64,000 nucleotides of DNA from Candidatus Competibacteraceae bacterium (lineage in GTDB: Bacteria; Pseudomonadota; Gammaproteobacteria; Competibacterales; Competibacteraceae): the NCBI GenBank assembly GCA_016712625.1, contig JADJQQ010000031.1, forward strand, positions 1 to 64,000, in the 5' to 3' direction. Below the pieces are notes generated by a model. That model made no database searches. It worked only from the letters and a program-made list of their open reading frames with translations, and was not told the origin of the DNA. The translations under genes and the position numbers were made by a program. Every line of letters begins with the position of its first letter. Position 1 is the first letter of the stretch. This document shows positions 43,507 through 53,927 of the stretch, in pieces.

Positions 43507-43891
43507 AATCCATCTCCTCTTCTGGCGCCATCGTTTGCCACAGCCGCAAGGCCGTAGCCCCGGCGAGTCGCCCTGTTTTTCGGAAATTTTCGTTGCCCGC
43601 CGCGGGCGGTGGTGAAAATCCCGCCGACGGTCTGCTAAAATCCACCGCCCCGCGACCATCGCTCGCACTGAAGCGATCCCGCCAGCGTTCTTTTAAAAGC
43701 ATGGCGATCGGGTTGATCCGAAAAACTCGGAGATCGACCCAGGCGATGAGGGAGGGTCGGGAGAAGGCTGCTGGGCTGATCGGATCGCGCGGTGATCGAC
43801 GGGCGGCACGGAAACCCAGAAATGCCTCGGCTTTGGAGGGGGACGAAGCAGAATTTGCCTTGCTGAGGCGATTCAATCGCACGATAGCCAT
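43487..43891 (-). CDS. Hypothetical protein with strong ribosome-binding site
   Basis: The start ATG at 43891 is preceded by AAGAGGAGG six bases upstream, and it opens MAIVRLNRLSKANSASSPSK. The remainder (AFSRPSLIAWVDLRVFRINP, LWQTMAPEEEMDYALACG) is protein-like but unknown; 134 residues. A longer frame (44071) lacks such a site. The opposite strand also carries an open frame (43593-44045), which I regard as a shadow. Confidence 0.45.
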   Translation of the reverse strand: MAIVRLNRLSKANSASSPSKAEAFLGFRAARRSPRDPISPAAFSRPSLIAWVDLRVFRINPIAMLLKERWRDRFSASDGRGAVDFSRPSAGFSPPPAAGNENFRKTGRLAGATALRLWQTMAPEEEMDYALACG

Positions 43892-44071
43892 GGCTGACCT
43901 CCTCTTGGTAAGGTCGGATATGGTCAGGTTCTGGAAGATGTTGACGCATCCGCCAGAGCCGTTTTGGGCAAGGACAACCGAGGTAACCTTGCTTTTACCG
44001 AGAATAAGGTTAATCGCGCGATCCATCGCTATGGATGGATCATAGAGCACAGCCGGTAATGCACCTATCAT

Positions 44072-44317
44072 GTCTCACCTCACGAAAGCGCCGGCGCGTC
44101 GATCTGCATAGCCGTTTCAATCAGGCGCAAGATCGCTGCGTTATGGCCGCCCACCGCGTTATGATGAGACAGCGAATGAGTGGGATAGCGTGGCGGTGTG
44201 GCCCGCGTTATGAGCCAACCTCACGGACGACGCGTGAGCGACGTACACCCTAGAAAAACCCTCGCAAAGACCCTTCAATAAATACTCTAAAAAACCCAGC
44301 TACACAATGCAAATTTT
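44072..44317. other. Short intergenic region
   Basis: Nothing identifiable except AT-rich sequence at the end of the response regulator gene (44270-44317). Confidence 0.35.
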
Positions 44318-44956
44318 TTAGTGCGAACGGCGCCGGAAGCCGTTGAGAAACGCTTCCGCCGCCTGAGCCTGCGGGATTGGCGGTGTGTTTTTAGTTTTTT
44401 TACCCTTCGCTTCACTCAGCACCGCGCACGCTTCTAGAATCTCACCGGCCAAAATTAGGGCTTTGATATTCCTCGCCGAGGAGCAGGCGATCAAGCTTTC
44501 AAAAGCCGCTTTTTCTGGAATTTTCAGATGTCCCATCAACACGCCCAAGGCTTGGTTGACGGCATGATTGTCCCGCAGAGCGCGCCGGAGATTGCGCTGC
44601 TCGCGGCCGCGCTCCAAGGCCACGGCGATATGCCGTAAAAATGTTTCTCCATCCACGGGTTTGACCAGATATCCCAAAGCGCCCTTTTCAATGCAGGCTT
44701 GAACCGCGGCGTCGGAGCGATCCCGCGTCATGGCGACAAAGGGAACGTCGATGGGTAACAACCCAGTGAGTTCGATGCCGGATATATCCGGCAAATGCAA
44801 ATCCACCACCGCTAAATCCGGTTGATGGGTGCGGGCGGCCGCCAAACCGGTCACACCGTCGGTCGCGGCGATCACTTGATAGCCTTCGGCGCTGAGCAAT
44901 GCGCTTAAAAGCTCGGACGTTATCGGGCAATCTTCAACCACTACGACACACGTCAT
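44318..44956 (-). CDS. REC-ANTAR response regulator (RNA-binding antiterminator type)
   Basis: The 212-residue protein has a receiver domain MTCVVVVEDCPITSELLSAL with phospho-acceptor Asp52 in AVVDLHLPD, the Thr in VAMTRDRSD and the Lys in GYLVKPVD. An ANTAR domain follows (RALRDNHAVNQALGVLMGHL, FESLIACSS), then a Gly/Ala tail. ANTAR domains bind paired hairpins in nascent RNA and prevent termination. It is the last gene of a cassette with a hybrid kinase, a binding protein and a TonB receptor, and is the likely output of that kinase. Confidence 0.85.
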   Translation of the reverse strand: MTCVVVVEDCPITSELLSALLSAEGYQVIAATDGVTGLAAARTHQPDLAVVDLHLPDISGIELTGLLPIDVPFVAMTRDRSDAAVQACIEKGALGYLVKPVDGETFLRHIAVALERGREQRNLRRALRDNHAVNQALGVLMGHLKIPEKAAFESLIACSSARNIKALILAGEILEACAVLSEAKGKKTKNTPPIPQAQAAEAFLNGFRRRSH

Positions 44957-44986
44957 GCGCTTCTCCTCCCACCCAGAAGTAAGGGC

Positions 44987-47379
44987 TTAATGTGCTGGCC
45001 GCCACGATCTGGAGGCCACTTTTTGAATCGCTTGGCGGACCCCTTTGATCAGGTCGGACTCGCTGATGGGTTTATTCAATACGCCATCCGCGCCGGCGTT
45101 CAAAATGCGATTGAGAGTGGGTTCGTCAACGCTCGCCGTGAAACCTAAAATCGGAAGGTGCGCGCCGGAGGACAGGTGCCGGATTTCTTGAATGGCGGTA
45201 ATGCCGTCTTTACCGGGCATTTGAATATCCATCAGGATCAAATCCAAACCCGGTTCCGCCGCGAGCATCACGGCGGTATCGCCATCTTCAGCTTCCAGGA
45301 CGCTGGCCCCGTTTTCATACAGCTGCTTCATCATGATGGCGCGGTTGATCTCGTAATCTTCCACCACCAGGATCTTGCGTCCCGCCAAAAGGCCGCTTGT
45401 TGGGGCCAACGGGGCTAGCAAACCAGCTCGCTCAGAAATTTTTTGCTGAGTGGCCACCAATAAAGCGGCTTCCAGGTCGGCGCGTCGGGCACCGCTCCAA
45501 AACACGATTCCAACGCCGGCACCCTGCAAAAAGCGCTGGATTTCCACGTTGTACTCGGTTTCAAAGTCAATTAATAGGTTCGCCCAAGGTCGCAGCCCTC
45601 TAATGAGGTCCGGCAACATCTTTTCCGGTTGCTTGCGCAAGTTTTGAACGATCAACAAATCATAGAACAATCCGGGCGGGCGGGCGGCCGCCAAAGCCGT
45701 TAAGTCGATCGCTTGTTCTTCTATCGCGATGCGCAAGCTTTGAAAGCGAGAGATGACCGATGCCCGAAAGGTGGATCGTTCGTCCGCGACCAAGCCGCGC
45801 CTATTGCCCAACAAGCGTGCCGAATCGGCTCCCCGGCCGCTTGGCACGTCATCCGCGGGATGGATCGGCAACTCGACCGTGAACGTCGAACCCCGCTCTA
45901 ACGCGCTGGCGACGGTGACGTGGCCGCCTAACAAAGAACAGTTTTTCTTGACGAACGACAGGCCCAAGCCGGTCCCGCCATGGCGGCGGTTATACGCTTC
46001 GTCGACTTGCTCGAATTCTCTAAAAATCGAATCCAGCCGATCTTCCGGAATCCCACAACCGGAGTCGGCGACCCGGAGCCGTAGGGTAGGTCGAGCGCGC
46101 TCCACCGTTTCAAACCAGACGGTGATGCCGCCGTGTTGAGTGTATTTCACGGCGTTACCCAAAAGGTTGGAAACGATTTCTCGGAAAGCTTTAATATTGC
46201 TTTTTACGACCGTGGGTACCTGCGGCGTGACGATAATATCCAGATATAAGTCACGGGTATTCATAAGCGGCTGTTGCATCGCCGCGACCGTTTCCAGAAT
46301 ACCCCAGAGATTGACCGGTTCGTTACTCGGAAGGCGTTTGCCTTTCTTTTCTAGTCTCGCTAATTGCGTGACGTCAAGGATGTCATCGATGTGGCGATTG
46401 ACGGTGGCGGCCGCTTCTTTAATCATTTTTAACGTCCGTTTTTCGTCCGGCTCCCGATCGAGCTTCAATAATTGCTCTAACAATCCTAAGACCGAGTACA
46501 TCGGAGTTCGCATCTCGTGCGAGATGCGGGCTAGAAAAAGCTTTTCGCCTGATTGGCTTCTTCGAGTTTCTGCAGCGCGGTTTGGTATTCACCGCGGACT
46601 TTAGTCAATTCCGTTTCTAGCTGGGCGCGACCACGTTCCAGGGTATCCGCCAGCAGATTAACGCCTTCTTGAAGGGTGCCCAATTCATGAGCGGCCGTTT
46701 GTGGGAGGCGGATAGCGAGTTGTCCGTTTTTAATAGCCTGGATGGCATCGGCAATTTCGCGGATCGTATTGGATAGATGCCGTCCGATTTTGTAAGCAAA
46801 TCCTGAAATGATTCCGAAAAGTAAAATAACGAAGCCTAACTCCTCTAATAAGCGCTGTTGCCAGCGGGTTTGCGCGGTCAATAAAGACAGTTGAACCTTG
46901 ACGTAACCCATTATCCGGGGTTCGGGAAGCGCGGCTTCTTTCAAGCCGACCGTTTGAAGGGCGACGGGCATGGAAAAGACGGTGGCGGCCTCCGCTGGAC
47001 GGGGCGAGGGACCGGTTTTACGCGTTGATTTCGGCGGAGGGTCGGCTGCGGAAAATTCATACAGCGCCCGACCCTCGGCATCGAGAACCGTGACGGCTTG
47101 TACGGGCGTGCCCATGATGGCGGCGGCGGGCTTGATGGCGGATTCCACGACGGCGGATAGCTGCTCGCTCGCGCCGATCGCTAGAGGATATTCCAAGGCT
47201 CCCGCCAGTCGAGCGGCTAACAGCTGCCCCTGCTGTTGCAGTTGGTACAGGCTGATGCGCAGATTATTTTGATAGATGACAAAGACAAGCAACAAGGCAA
47301 TAACCAGAGCCGGGGTTAGCGCAATCAGGACGATTTGTCGATGGATGCTGGCTTTAGGGCCTGAAAGGAAAGGAACCAT
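44987..47379 (-). CDS. BarA-like hybrid sensor histidine kinase (one frame change)
   Basis: About 797 residues. There is a transmembrane helix at 13-35 (VLIALTPALVIALLLVFVIY), a periplasmic sensor, a second helix (LGFVILLFGIISGFAYKIG), HAMP, a coiled coil (LETELTKVRGEYQTALQKLE) and a HisKA box. The H-box is ISHEMRTP, which sits at a frame change in an A5 run near 46530. HATPase motifs (NLLGNAVKYTQHG, GTGLGLSFVKKN) and a C-terminal receiver (KILVVEDYEINRAIM, LILMDIQMPGKDG) follow. The added receiver and a separate Hpt gene at 50443 indicate a phosphorelay. The stimulus probably comes from the binding protein and TonB receptor upstream. Confidence 0.88.
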
Positions 47380-47382
47380 GCG

Positions 47383-48351
47383 TCAAGGTCTCGAATAAAG
47401 TGATCGTGCCGTCTCCAAGGCTGCGGCTGAAAAACCCAACGTTCTGGCAACCGCAGTGTTAATCGCCACGCGAACGGCAGTGGGATAGCGACAAGTTGAT
47501 GTTGGCGTCTGGTTAAAACTGGCGACATCTCTCATCTGCTCCAGCAGGCGGCCCTGATCGGCTATCACACCGGCGACCACACCCGCCTCGATATAGCGTT
47601 CCGTGAGGCCGCCGAATACCGGTATCTGTTGGCGGATTGTCATCAATAACAAAGGCTTGATAGACCATTCATTAATCAGCGCATAATCGGGCGGCAACAA
47701 GACGGCATCAAGCCCGGCCAACAGGCCGCGCAATGCCTGAACGCCTTGCAGATCTCCGCTGACCACCACCTCGCGAAGATCGAACTGCAAGCGCCGGGCT
47801 TCGTTTCGGAGGGCGGGCAGCCAGGCGGGTTCGGTCGGCGGTCGCAAGAGAGCAATCGTGCGGGCCTTGGGTAAAAAGGCTCGGATTAAGGCGACGTTGA
47901 GGATCGGGTCGGCTTCCAAACAGATGGCGGCGATGGGTCTGGCCGCTAAAGGCCGAACAGGTTTTAGAGAGTTGTTTTCTTGTTGCGAGAGCCCCACCAT
48001 CACCAGGGGCAGGCGGCAGTCGCGTAGGGCTTCACGAGCGGCTACAGGGTCCAAGCTGACCATGATTTGGCCGGGCGAGCGCCAGCACAATTCAGCCATG
48101 GAATGAGAGAGCGGTGTTTCGCTGGCGCCGGCATTTAATGGCGCTAGCCGGATGGCTTTTAAGATAGTCACTCCTTTTGTACCGTTCGCTTCCCACTGCG
48201 CCACCGGCGCGGCGCGCGCGTCATTCCACCGTACCAGCAGCGGGTTATTCTCACTCGCCACGAGAATTAAATCGGCCGCCGTTCCGGCGTCGATGCCAAA
48301 AACCACCAGCAACGGGACAAGCCAGCGAAAGCGGCGCCGCTCAGACATCAA
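47383..48351 (-). CDS. Periplasmic ABC-type substrate-binding protein (ABC_sub_bind family)
   Basis: The 322-residue protein has a signal peptide (WLVPLLVVFGIDAGTA). It has the two-lobed fold of the ABC_sub_bind/TrpX group: LPLVMVGLSQQENN, ALIRAFLPKARTIALLRPPT, LDAVLLPPDYALINEWSIKP and IPVFGGLTERYIEAGVVAGV. No ABC permease or ATPase is nearby, so it likely acts as a ligand sensor for the downstream kinase rather than in transport. The stop is 3 nt from the kinase start codon. Confidence 0.75.
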   Translation of the reverse strand: MMSERRRFRWLVPLLVVFGIDAGTAADLILVASENNPLLVRWNDARAAPVAQWEANGTKGVTILKAIRLAPLNAGASETPLSHSMAELCWRSPGQIMVSLDPVAAREALRDCRLPLVMVGLSQQENNSLKPVRPLAARPIAAICLEADPILNVALIRAFLPKARTIALLRPPTEPAWLPALRNEARRLQFDLREVVVSGDLQGVQALRGLLAGLDAVLLPPDYALINEWSIKPLLLMTIRQQIPVFGGLTERYIEAGVVAGVIADQGRLLEQMRDVASFNQTPTSTCRYPTAVRVAINTAVARTLGFSAAALETARSLYSRP

Positions 48352-48357
48352 ACGGAC

Positions 48358-50315
48358 TTAAAAATCGAGATTAAGCCGAAAAAATAGCGTGCGGTTCCAA
48401 ACCTGCGACGGCAAATAATCCGCGACTGGCTCTAACAAATTAGAGCCGATCGCTTCCACCTTGGCCAAGCTGGAACCGAGTTTGAAGGATTTTGCAAGCC
48501 GCAGCCCCAACTGGTGATAGGACTTAATAGGGACATCCCGATACCACTGCATCTTGGATTGGTAATCGTAGTTAATGCTGGTTTGCCAGCCGTCCGCGAA
48601 GTCTTGAACGATCAGAAAACTCAGACCGTGGCGTGGAGAGGTTTTCGCGTAACCGGCGTCAAACTGGGCGCCGTCGGCGTCGATTTCCGTTAAGGCATAG
48701 CTGGCAAACAGTCGTGTACCGAAAAGAACTACGCCAATCCCATTGCGCTTCCAACCCTCTTACATCAATGGGGCTTTCGTTGGCGAAATCCAAAACCAGG
48801 CCTGGAATTGCCGTCATCAATCCTGGCGCCGGTCGATAATAGGTGCCGATATAGTCAGAATAACGCTCTTGAAAAAACCGGAGATCGAACTGGAGTTCGG
48901 TCGATCTCCCAGTGATAGCCTGCTTCAGTGAGCGATTAATTTCTGGCTCCAGTCCGCCGCTGGCGATGACAGTATGTATGTTGAGCGGGATATTGACGCC
49001 CTGAATGACGGCGTGACCCCCATTTTCAGAGAGTGGGTTGGCGAGAGCCTGTTGCGTAACTTAGCCGCAACGTCTGGCGGTCGTCGAGGTGATAGTGAGC
49101 TGAGGCGCGCGGCAACCATAACCAGGAATCGGTTAACGACGAATGTTCCAGCAGCGAACCGAAATTGAAAATCCAAGCGGAATTGAGCCGATATTCGACA
49201 TGGCCGCCTATCCAAGAAACAGTGTTATCGAGCGTGTTCTCCGTATTGAAATAATACGGTGAATAGACCATTTCATGGTAATAACCGACGCTTAAGACGC
49301 TGCGCAGCTGCTCCGAAAACCGGCGGAAATATTGAATGTCGGCTTCGTAGCGCTCTTCATCAATCGTGTAGTCGAAGTTTAGGATGACACCGGGAATGAT
49401 CCGATCATTGGTAAAACCTCGGTCGCGGTAGGTAAATAAATTATGAGAGAGGGTGGCGGTCCATTCGGTGTCAGGATCGAGCGCGTGTCGCCAGCGGAGG
49501 GTTTGATAGTGGTTGGTTTCGGGAAATTCGCGAGAGGGTGCCTGAACGACTGGCTCAGGGTGCTGAAGCTGATTTTGGCCTCGCGCAAACCCTGCTTGGA
49601 GTTGAATTTCGCCGGAAGCGAGCGGTATTTCACCAATAAAGGAAAATACGTTGTTGCGGCGAGTGTCGTAAACGTCCTCATAGCCGTCCTCCCCCGTACT
49701 AGAGGCGGATACCATATAATCTAAATTCCCTAGTCGACCGCCGTATCGGAGGAAGGCGTCATGAATGCCCGCCGTACCACCGGTCAGCCGGGTGGAAGCG
49801 CCTTTATACTCGGACGGACTGCCAGTTTGAATGTTGATGACGGCCTGTAAGGCGTTCGAGCCGTAGGCGGCGGCGTCAGGGCCTCGGATAATTTCTATGC
49901 GTTCCACATTTTCCAGTGGAACGGGGAGATTGTTCCAGGTAATGACTCCCCGCGCGTATTGAAAAATACGCTGTCCGTTGATGAGCAATAACGTGCGGCG
50001 TGCATACTCATCGTTGAGGCCATGATAAGCGGCCGTCGGTAAGGAATTAATCTTGATACCCACTGCAAAGCCAGGTACCAAGCGCAGGACATCAACCAGC
50101 CGTCGCGCGCCCGATGCTTCGATCATGGCGCGATCGATAACCGTGACGGCGCTCGCGGATTCGTCGAGGGGCTGCGGCAAGCGAGACGGCGTTAAGACCA
50201 CTAAAGGCTCAGTCGATTGATCCACTTGCGGCTCTGTGAGCGAATGGTCGCCAGCCGGGAGCCGTGCCGGGAAAAGCGCGATCAGAGAGAATAACCAGAC
50301 AACGCCTGTTTTCAT
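48358..50315 (-). CDS. TonB-dependent outer-membrane receptor (two frame changes)
   Basis: About 650 residues. There is a signal peptide (GVVWLFSLIALFPARLPAGD), a plug domain (ASAVTVIDRAMIEASGARRL, LLLINGQRIFQYARG, ERIEIIRGPDAAAYGSNALQ), then beta-barrel strands. Frame changes lie near 49030 (after GSRQPTL) and near 48735. The end RTLFFRLNLDF has the aromatic terminal residue of barrel proteins. It binds a ligand for TonB-driven import. Being first in the cassette with a binding protein and a kinase suggests that the ligand is also the signal. The start at 50315 gives the signal peptide. Confidence 0.85.
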
Positions 50316-50442
50316 GGACCTCACTCCGTGCGTAAAACGCCCCATCACCGCTCGAGAACAACACTCAAGCTGTGGGAGCTAGGTCCACCGCGTTATGATG
50401 CAACCCAACCTGGATGTTAAGAGACTGTGAAAATCAATCTTG

Positions 50443-50817
50443 TCACGCTTCCAGAGCCTGTTTACAACCTTGGATCGTCATGTTTTCACAGCCGAACTGC
50501 ATAAAAAACTCATCGCAGACAAGAGCGAGCTGGGAACATAAATCCGATGCTGGCTCTCCGTCTCTGAGCGCGATTCTAACCGCCTGCGCCGCCGCGTCAA
50601 TCCGTTCTAACCCTAAATTGCTGGAACCTGATTGCAAACGGTGTAGCAATCGGTCAAGTGCGTCCCAATTTCGCGTGGCTTCAGCTGCGGTGAAAGCGTG
50701 TTTTTTCTATCGGTAGGGCGGCGTGGAATTTTGAATGAGCCGCAAAGCCAGAGCGGAATCGCCTTTGCAAGAAGCCAGGGCTTTTTGGTAATTGAGGATC
50801 GCCAATCCTGGTTCCAT
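50443..50817 (-). CDS. Hpt phosphotransfer protein (one frame change)
   Basis: The ATG at 50817 opens MEPGLAILNYQKALASCKGD, and the frame breaks at an A6 run near 50700. It then reads KHAFTAAEATRNWDALDRLL, HRLQSGSSNLGLERIDAAAQ and ends near 50443. HRLQSGSSNLG matches the H-x-L-K-G-S/A-x-x-x-G box of histidine phosphotransfer domains. It would carry phosphate from the hybrid kinase's receiver to the response regulator. Divergently adjacent to the protease gene. Confidence 0.7.
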
Positions 50818-50975
50818 GATGACTATTCCATCATTAAACTGTGTAAGTTCAGTTTACTGTCGCTTGTTATCCGGCGCAATCATCATAATCAGCGGTAGGG
50901 GTGGTGGGTGGGTAGCTTTTTCCCGTCATACCCCGGCCCTCTGAAAGATGTTGCTATACCGTGTAAATTAAAGCT

Positions 50976-51848
50976 ATGTGGGTCTTAAGCATATTGTGCG
51001 GTATTGGCCTTTTGTTTTGGCTGGGGGTGTTATTTGAGCGAAAGCTCGTTGCGATGGTTAGCGCCTTGGCGCTTGCATCGGCCGGCGGCTTCTTTCTAGC
51101 ATCCGGATACATGCCTTGGCACAGTGTGCCGGCGTTCGCCGCCGTGGCGGTCTTGGGGTGGGGTTTAAAAAAACAGCCTTGTTCCATAGATACGTGTGTG
51201 GGCTGGACGCTCTTTATCGTCTTTCTCCTGCTATTAGGCTTTCATCAACTTCCGGGTTTCTCTCCTTATTCGGTCGCGATGGATGGTTCTGTTCTTCAGT
51301 TTTGGCCTCAGAAAATTTTCTTATTGTTATTGGTAGTACTTAGGGTTTTGCGCCCCGTTCGACCGATGCGCCAGATTCGACGGTTGGGATCACCGCCTGT
51401 CATCTTCGGCGGCTTGCTCTGCCTGACGCTCGCGGTTTTAATACCGTTAGCGCTGCTGTCGGGCTATGCCCGATGGGGATGGCCCTCCTTAACTGGCCTA
51501 ACGTACCTGTATGGCCTAGCCTACAATTTGGTGTTCGTATGTATTGTGGAAGAAAGTTTTTTCCGAGGCATCATTCAAACGGCTCTGAGCCGCTGGCTTC
51601 GTTCCCGGCGTTGGCCTTTGGCCGACGGCTGGGCTGTGGTCGCTGCCAGTCTGTTGTTCGGCATGGCTCATCTAGGAGGAGGCGCTGCTTTCGTGCTGTT
51701 GGCGACGCTAGCGGGATTGGCATACGGCACGGTGTTTTACGCTACCCGCCGCATCCACTATGCCGTTCTGCTGCATGTGACCGTCAATGGGGTCCACCAA
51801 GGGCTGCTGGCGGGTGGCTCTGCCGGTTCCAGTATTCATCTTGGCTGA
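50976..51848 (+). CDS. CPBP-family intramembrane metalloprotease
   Basis: The 290-residue protein has about eight hydrophobic segments and the CPBP (CAAX protease/bacteriocin-processing) motifs: EESFFRG near residue 191, GMAHLGGG near 230 and HVTVNGVH near 268. These enzymes cleave within membranes and often mature peptides or prenylated proteins. The gene on an element before a ProQ gene suggests a transfer-accessory or self-processing role, but the substrate is unknown. Confidence 0.82.
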   Translation: MWVLSILCGIGLLFWLGVLFERKLVAMVSALALASAGGFFLASGYMPWHSVPAFAAVAVLGWGLKKQPCSIDTCVGWTLFIVFLLLLGFHQLPGFSPYSVAMDGSVLQFWPQKIFLLLLVVLRVLRPVRPMRQIRRLGSPPVIFGGLLCLTLAVLIPLALLSGYARWGWPSLTGLTYLYGLAYNLVFVCIVEESFFRGIIQTALSRWLRSRRWPLADGWAVVAASLLFGMAHLGGGAAFVLLATLAGLAYGTVFYATRRIHYAVLLHVTVNGVHQGLLAGGSAGSSIHLG

Positions 51849-51851
51849 CCC

Positions 51852-52448
51852 ATGTCCCAGCGTAAGAAGCGAGCCGCCGAGTTGCATCACCTGCTGGCGG
51901 AGCGTTTCCCCAAAGCTTTTCCGGCGGACTACAACGATCTCCTGCCACTCAAAATCGGTGTTGAAGCAGATATTATCGGCCGGTTGGGCTCGCTTGGCGA
52001 GCAGATTGATCCCTCCCTGCTGCGGCGGGTGATGGCTAATCATACCGCTCGCGCCGGCTACCAGTTGGCGGTGCTCCATCGGCCTGGCGGCCACCGCCAC
52101 GACCTCGATGGAAACCCGGTTGACCCGCTCGATGCCCGCGCTCGCGCCGAGGCGATCCGATTGTTGGCGGAACACCGGCAACGGCACAAGGAAGCTTCGG
52201 ATCGCCTCAAACAACATAACGCCCTGAAGAAACGGGAGCAGAACGCTAAAGCGGCGCGGATCGCCGAACGGGAGCGACAGATTGCCCAAAAGCAGCACTG
52301 TCGCGAAAAGAATAAAAGCAACCAGCTGATAGACCCGGAGCAAAAAACAGTGTTGGAACGCGGGCGCAAAACAGAGGAGCGGTCGGATGCGGCACCCTCT
52401 CTACCCGCTGTTATCTTCCGCAAGCGCCGGCGTATCGAGCCCACTTAA
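51852..52448 (+). CDS. ProQ/FinO-family RNA chaperone, second copy
   Basis: The 198-residue protein shows the ProQ core ERFPKAFPADYNDLLPLKIG, ADIIGRLGSLGEQIDPSLLR, VMANHTARAGYQLAVLHRPG and HDLDGNPVDPLDARARAEAI. A basic coiled-coil tail follows (HNALKKREQNAKAARIAERE ... FRKRRRIEPT). It binds RNA hairpins and stabilises sRNA/mRNA pairs; element-borne members regulate transfer. It starts 3 nt after the protease stop, and its 3' end overlaps that of the convergent regulator gene. Confidence 0.85.
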   Translation: MSQRKKRAAELHHLLAERFPKAFPADYNDLLPLKIGVEADIIGRLGSLGEQIDPSLLRRVMANHTARAGYQLAVLHRPGGHRHDLDGNPVDPLDARARAEAIRLLAEHRQRHKEASDRLKQHNALKKREQNAKAARIAERERQIAQKQHCREKNKSNQLIDPEQKTVLERGRKTEERSDAAPSLPAVIFRKRRRIEPT

Positions 52449-53560
52449 GAGATCGTGTCGTCTTTTTTTCCTCGTGAGCGGCGTTGGCCGCTACGATGGA
52501 TCGTGCCCAAACTACGCGTGTGCGGGCGTTTGGCGGATAGGGGAGGCTGATGTTCGGGCGCCGGATTACTTTCTGCCTCCAGCAACTCGCTTTCGCCGCG
52601 CGCGGCTGACGACCAAGACTTGATCTTCGTAAAATCGATCCCTTCCAATTGGGCTTGCTGCTGTAGCAGATTTTGATAGCGCAACCATGCCTCACGCGGT
52701 TTGTTCAAGACGATGTAAAGCAGCGAAGCCGTCAGCGCTCGAACCTGGTCGCTCGCTGGATAACCGCGCGACCACGCATAGCCGGCCCGCCGCTCGACGC
52801 CCATCCACAGCGCGAGTTCGGAAAAGGTAAAGGAGATGCCTAGATGGGTGCGCAGAGCTTCTTGTAGGTCAATCGGTTGGGGGCCAAGCCGCGCGAGTTC
52901 CGGCATCGCATCGAGCAAGCGTAGGTGCAAGATGATCGGCCGGCTGGCGATGGGTTGTTCGGGTGTTTTACGCCAGGCATACCATGTGACCATGCTGATG
53001 CCGAGTATCTCGCAAAACCGGTTGGTGCTAATGCCAAGTTTTTCTCGCAATCGCTCCAGATCGCTCGTCATAACCAGTTGATCGGGCAGTAGTAAAATTT
53101 CAGCAGGCGACTCGTTTTTGATGTCGTTTGAGGATATCAAATGTTCCTCAGGCGGGTGCGCGCTGGGCGATTTAGCCCAAACAACAATTCGCGCTCGCTC
53201 GCTGACCACAGACTGCGGAATGGCGAAAGCCGTCAATTCGCACGTCGTCGTTTTGCCCTTGCCCCGCCAAGCATCCCGCCACGACGCCGATTGGGAGTGG
53301 CTTAACGCTTCCAGCCGGCGCTGCGTCATCAACCCATCCACGACGTAATTTGCTAGTCGCGTGTTTACCGCTTGTTGCGGTTCGATCCCGATCACTTCTG
53401 AAGCTGCTTGATTCAAGTACCAAATGACGCCTTGAGGTGAGACTTCAAAAGCGGGCTGGCTGCCTTGCTGCATCGCAATATCCAATAAAGAGGATATTCG
53501 GGCGGCGTCGTTCAAGCTCGCTACGAGGAGTCGCGCGAGGGATTCAGGGGAAGACGTCAT
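52445..53560 (-). CDS. PAS and helix-turn-helix regulator
   Basis: The 371-residue protein has a PAS-like sensor domain (QPAFEVSPQGVIWYLNQAAS, EVIGIEPQQAVNTRLANYVV) and two helix-turn-helix-like segments, LGISTNRFCEILGISMVTWY and LGISFTFSELALWMGVERRA, then a basic tail. It is transcribed away from the mating-pair operon, from the same AT-rich gap, and so is placed to regulate transfer. The family is not named; I see no phosphotransfer or catalytic residues. Confidence 0.7.
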   Translation of the reverse strand: MTSSPESLARLLVASLNDAARISSLLDIAMQQGSQPAFEVSPQGVIWYLNQAASEVIGIEPQQAVNTRLANYVVDGLMTQRRLEALSHSQSASWRDAWRGKGKTTTCELTAFAIPQSVVSERARIVVWAKSPSAHPPEEHLISSNDIKNESPAEILLLPDQLVMTSDLERLREKLGISTNRFCEILGISMVTWYAWRKTPEQPIASRPIILHLRLLDAMPELARLGPQPIDLQEALRTHLGISFTFSELALWMGVERRAGYAWSRGYPASDQVRALTASLLYIVLNKPREAWLRYQNLLQQQAQLEGIDFTKIKSWSSAARGESELLEAESNPAPEHQPPLSAKRPHTRSLGTIHRSGQRRSRGKKDDTIS

Positions 53561-53927
53561 AAGTTCGGCTGGACCGAGGAGTTGTGGAAAGGACTCAGGA
53601 GATAGGCGCTCGATGGCGAATAAGGTTTCTATTATGGCAATAAACGCGCGATTTTCCTATAAAAAGTCACATACAAATGACGATTTTGGGGTCGATCTAT
53701 CCGCATCCAAGGAAAAATCCTTGAAGGTTTTTGATGGATTTTTCACTTCTATTGTTATACGTATATTACTTTTATATTTATAATAAATTTTTATAATTAT
53801 TCGGATGAAATTTTTTTAATTAAATTTATGTTTACATATTTATTTTTAGGGTAATATTAAATAAATATGAGTTTTAAAATATAAAGACTGTGATCTAGTT
53901 TTCTTAAATTAATTAGGAAAAATTTTC
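53561..53927. promoter_or_regulatory. AT-rich divergent control region upstream of the mating-pair operon
   Basis: From about 53750 to 53927 the DNA is strongly AT-rich (runs such as TTATATTTATAATAAATTTTT) in otherwise GC-rich surroundings. It separates the divergent PAS/HTH gene and the PilL gene. It is the likely site of divergent promoters, H-NS-type silencing or regulator binding; no single promoter can be singled out. Confidence 0.6.

Noticed and set aside
43593..44045. 150-codon plus-strand frame opposite the hypothetical gene at 43487
   Set aside because: No ribosome-binding site, whereas the minus-strand ATG at 43891 has a perfect AAGAGGAGG.
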